This document shows positions 43,501 through 44,990 of a DNA stretch of 44,990 bases, piece by piece; the first letter of the stretch is position 1, and each line of letters opens with the position of its first letter. Under the pieces are notes generated by a model. That model searched no databases and was not told the origin of the DNA. It saw only the letters and a list, made by a program, of their open reading frames with translations. Both the position numbers and the translations under genes were made by a program. Origin of the DNA: JBKBUF01 sp046290815 (lineage in GTDB: Bacteria; Bacteroidota; Bacteroidia; Cytophagales; Cytophagaceae); NCBI GenBank assembly GCA_046290815.1, contig JBKBUF010000032.1, positions 1 through 44,990 of the forward strand. The letters run 5' to 3'.

Positions 43501-44672
43501 TTAAGGCAGAAGATAAAATTGCCAATGCGAGGTTTAAAGACATTCACGGAATTCTAAGTGAAAATGAATACGCAGTTGAGATTGTTCGTTTCAGAGGGTT
43601 TAACAAGCATTTTAACGATAGCATATATTATGCAGCATTTGTTATCTCCAAAGGGAAATCAGAGCCACAGGTGGTGATGTTCGGCAATGGTAACCAGATG
43701 GAGACAAAATATTTTAAGTATGCCAGAAACTGCGCCAAGTTTAATGTAAGAGATGATAAATCTTTTGATATTTTCTGGGCACCGGTACAGCAGCTTATTC
43801 CTGACAACGCCATTGTATATCTTTCTGCAGAGGGCGTATACAATCAGTTTAACCTGGAGATGATACCTGACAATGCAGGTAAGTACTTGCTTGAAAGAAT
43901 AGAACTGGTGCAGGTAACCAACACCAGAGAGCTATTAAGGTCCGGAGCTGAGAAAAACAGGAAGTCAGAAGGGGAAGTGGTGTTGTGTGGTAGTCCTGCG
44001 TTTTATCTTGGCGATAAAAAGAAATATACTTATACCGTAGGAGAACTTCCGGGAACAGAGAAAGAGGTGGGCGATATTGCTGAATTGCTTTCTAAAAACA
44101 ATGTAAAGACGACCAAAGTGATGGGCAAGGCACTAACTGAACAGTGGGTTAAAGATCTTGAAAATCCGAGGATATTCCATATAGCGACACATGGATACTA
44201 TAGTGAAAAGAAAGCCCACGAAGACGAGAACAGCGCCATGCTTAACTCAGGACTGCTTTTAACGGGCTCCGGCGACATTTTAGGCACGGAGAGTCATGTT
44301 AACTCCAAAGACGGAATACTGACTGCCTACGAGGCCATGAATCTTCGATTTGATAACACAGACCTGGTAGTGTTGAGTGCATGCGAAACCGGTTTGGGAG
44401 AGATACAGGCAGGAGAGGGAGTATACGGACTGCAGAGATCATTCCTGATAGCAGGTTCGAAAGCGATAATACTCAGTTTGTATAAAGTCAACGATGAAGT
44501 GACCCAGAAGCTGATGCAGGAGTTTTACTCCAACTATGTAAAAGGTACACCGATCAGAAAGTCATTTATCCAGGCGAAGGAAAAAATCAAGCAGGAATAC
44601 CCTGATGCACCGATTTACTGGGGAGCTTTTGTGTTGATAGAGGGACAGCCGAGGATGAGACGAGTTAATTAA
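40551..44672 (+). CDS. Exported TPR-CHAT caspase-like protein
   Basis: The 1373 residues start with a signal peptide (HLSLILFLISPLMFA, cleavage near 18-22). A long array of TPR-like helix pairs follows (about 25-850), then a helical linker (about 864-990) and a C-terminal CHAT domain (about 1000-1371). The dyad is intact: His1214 in HIATHGYY and Cys1278 in VVLSACETGLG. The ELPGTEKEV and APIYWGAFVLIEG blocks are typical. CHAT proteins are separase/caspase-like proteases. Export to the periplasm or surface, and position after a T9SS cargo and its SprF partner, point to a role in that system, by inference. The stop lies inside an AATTAAG repeat. Confidence 0.93.
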   Translation: MKLHLSLILFLISPLMFANTHADKKKVAIAYEKYLYGYYDECKIITSGISKSAAFSKDPHTAGDAFFLRAASYFRHAEIDAYNKIVKEWIGLMTQSGSDTVKFLSSVKLAQLLLEVGDVKRADSVISKFDIRLEKHYQDDADYLKAKLYQMKGEITLSDNLLSQLISTKRNYFYNNAKKETLLTGINDNNRVYADIFCLKIKSFILRGEPDSALINIVFYSDWLRKNFAEKYYLREMDILSGDIAILKNNSREAYSFYTKSYENPNFTDVEYKKLSLMMRNILLADRLGYSDESGRLMRRLQMNASISSGKKEPFEFVYEQTLAMLTLEKSNVSKVESRLKHFSAHYNKLPVWGALRIEFSSIESSIWFYKPKFNILNALDSVADLYSVSLAPGHEYSGRIMLDKINYEINYGQGLKNVSEDLNAFNENFIKKGYGGEFLLRYYNLSGSYHLLLDDVKKAALFAEKAYTYSKRIYSPASGKKFYYQALYTERLYESGDYAAFNKEYTQLKSSFNNVEWSSLEEKLHTYLVMSEIYKLLGENDENKAAFMKFIDKMQESGRENFYERAKTEQHIGYLNYTSGNIYKADKYLKKAFETNKYLLQENSVGLIENYLLIADLELSKGNISEAGKSLEKASEIISEAYGTGNMIYVEYLENQAEYALTIGDLKKADEYIQLAQKFITGKFSANDIRNVPFLVARAEIIASNDKDKKELKKIQGLYSDALKILKASIGTENGRYMEVLKEYAEYQIRIQKYPSADSMLNVVEAYWKNRLGNDNHKVLEVYTLRANIAYESGDMAKSRSLYQNVKDIAGSVYGKNSSYYTSAVAGQAKVAYMLKKPDEALNLMEEILPQYMKFVSSNFSAMSFREKSKYWNNIREEFEFYEFLVLTNKDLRDKNAAKAYEYVIATKGILLSNNIKIKQNILASKDSVLINTYNEWIDLKEYYTSASSLSKSELEAQGIDLKAIEASIEKKEKYLSHKSDLFKAEDKIANARFKDIHGILSENEYAVEIVRFRGFNKHFNDSIYYAAFVISKGKSEPQVVMFGNGNQMETKYFKYARNCAKFNVRDDKSFDIFWAPVQQLIPDNAIVYLSAEGVYNQFNLEMIPDNAGKYLLERIELVQVTNTRELLRSGAEKNRKSEGEVVLCGSPAFYLGDKKKYTYTVGELPGTEKEVGDIAELLSKNNVKTTKVMGKALTEQWVKDLENPRIFHIATHGYYSEKKAHEDENSAMLNSGLLLTGSGDILGTESHVNSKDGILTAYEAMNLRFDNTDLVVLSACETGLGEIQAGEGVYGLQRSFLIAGSKAIILSLYKVNDEVTQKLMQEFYSNYVKGTPIRKSFIQAKEKIKQEYPDAPIYWGAFVLIEGQPRMRRVN

Positions 44673-44736
44673 GAATTAAGAATTAAGAATTAAGAATGAT
44701 GAATGTTGAATGATGAGTGTTGAATGATGAGTGCTG
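44660..44736. repeat. Tandem TTAAGAA and ATGTTGA repeats after the CHAT gene
   Basis: Four AATTAAG copies (44666-44694), the first including the CHAT stop codon, are followed by ATGTTGA/ATGATGA/GTGTTGA copies (44697-44736). Confidence 0.88.
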
Positions 44737-44749
44737 AAGTTAACGATAA

Positions 44750-44775
44750 CGTCAGGCTGAGCGGAGTCGAAGCCC
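44750..44775. repeat. Dispersed palindromic repeat, copy 2
   Basis: This copy matches 17127-17152 at 25 of 26 bases (T for C at 44767) and is in the same orientation. It is followed by five T. Confidence 0.8.
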
Positions 44776-44872
44776 TTTTTATATTTCACCCCAAGGTAAA
44801 CCAGGCTTAATGCTATAACCCCTCATCCCGACGCAGGAGGGATCTGAATAATTAAGGATTAAGAATGATGAA

Positions 44873-44988
44873 TTAATGCCATTAAGTTAAGCATGTAAAT
44901 AATCTGAAAACCATTATCTTTGTTAAAAAATAATGCCCGGTAATAGGAGCCGGGCATAGCAACATAAATTTTAAATATGAAGTCCTCG
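44873..44988. repeat. Right arm of the 116-bp terminal inverted repeat
   Basis: This is the exact reverse complement of 1-116. It holds an outward -7 box TATCTTTG (44915-44922), the hairpin ATGCCCGG / CCGGGCAT (44933-44957) and an ATG at 44977. Two further bases lie beyond the match at the right edge. Confidence 0.95.
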
Positions 44989-44990
44989 AA
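44977..44990 (+). CDS. Possible 5' end of an outward-reading gene (partial)
   Basis: ATG AAG TCC TCG AA opens a frame that runs off the edge, identical to the one at 12-1 on the minus strand. It may be the start of a transposase or other repeated gene. Too little is present to say. Confidence 0.25.

Larger units (their letters stand above)
44673..44990. other. Gene-free right end
   Basis: The 318 bases hold tandem repeats, a copy of the dispersed palindromic repeat (44750-44775), a small ATCCC/GGGAT hairpin (44825-44843), a short TTAAGAA-like tract (44850-44870) and the right terminal inverted repeat. No terminator of the ordinary GC-stem/T-run type was seen for the CHAT gene. Confidence 0.75.

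Noticed and set aside
1..44990. Terminal inverted repeat as the end of a linear plasmid or phage
   Set aside because: The genes are chromosomal housekeeping genes and no phage or plasmid functions are present; a repeat-broken contig explains the ends better.
1..44990. tRNA, rRNA or riboswitch genes
   Set aside because: No cloverleaf, rRNA-like or recognised riboswitch core was found when reading the gaps between genes; a covariance-model search would settle this.

Overview
The window looks like a complete 45-kb contig from a low-GC, gliding-type Bacteroidetes chromosome, probably a Cytophagales member of the Cytophaga/Sporocytophaga kind. That placement is inferred from content: type III glutamine synthetase, a type IX secretion (T9SS) type B cargo beside a PorP/SprF-family protein, TAnnTTTG-like -7 boxes, LptE and SecG next to groESL, and intergenic DNA full of short tandem repeats with a mostly 7-bp unit. 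No tRNA, rRNA, CRISPR array, prophage or complete insertion sequence was seen.

Layout. 1-116 and 44873-44988 are a perfect inverted repeat at the two ends. It carries an outward-facing -7 box, a GC-rich hairpin and an ATG, and is best explained as the edge of a repeated element (perhaps an IS) at which the assembly broke. 163-12533 is almost all minus strand: a TerB-like protein, groEL-groES, secG, a TPR protein, lptE, a sigma-54 activator, miaB, two paralogous lipoprotein L,D-transpeptidases and a small membrane protein. A plus-strand conserved gene (2976-3707) lies between groES and secG. 12610-17052 holds a DUF2062 protein, an APC amino-acid permease, an MFS transporter and a methylene-THF-reductase-like protein. 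17189-21807 is a tight minus-strand operon: Nif3-like, zinc-ribbon coiled-coil, TPR protein, pabB. 21958-25561 carries lpxK, a putative porin and miaE. 25668-33490 has an exported Bacteroidetes protein, a small T9SS-like exported protein, mtaB, glutamine synthetase III and a lipoprotein alpha/beta hydrolase.

The most interesting block is 33737-44672. A 1871-residue T9SS type B cargo (TIG, seven FG-GAP repeats, about ten Ig/PKD-like modules, HYDIN-like, GEVED, C-terminal sorting domain) is followed on the same strand by a PorP/SprF-family protein and then a 1373-residue TPR-CHAT protein that has a signal peptide and an intact His/Cys dyad. This suggests a secreted surface protein, its outer-membrane secretion partner and an exported caspase-like protease working together.

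A second lead is regulatory. The 349-bp gap between groES and the divergent gene 2976-3707 contains two outward-facing sigma-54-type (GG-N10-GC) promoter matches with six TGACA half-sites between them. Two more half-sites lie upstream of miaB and the sigma-54 activator encoded downstream of it.
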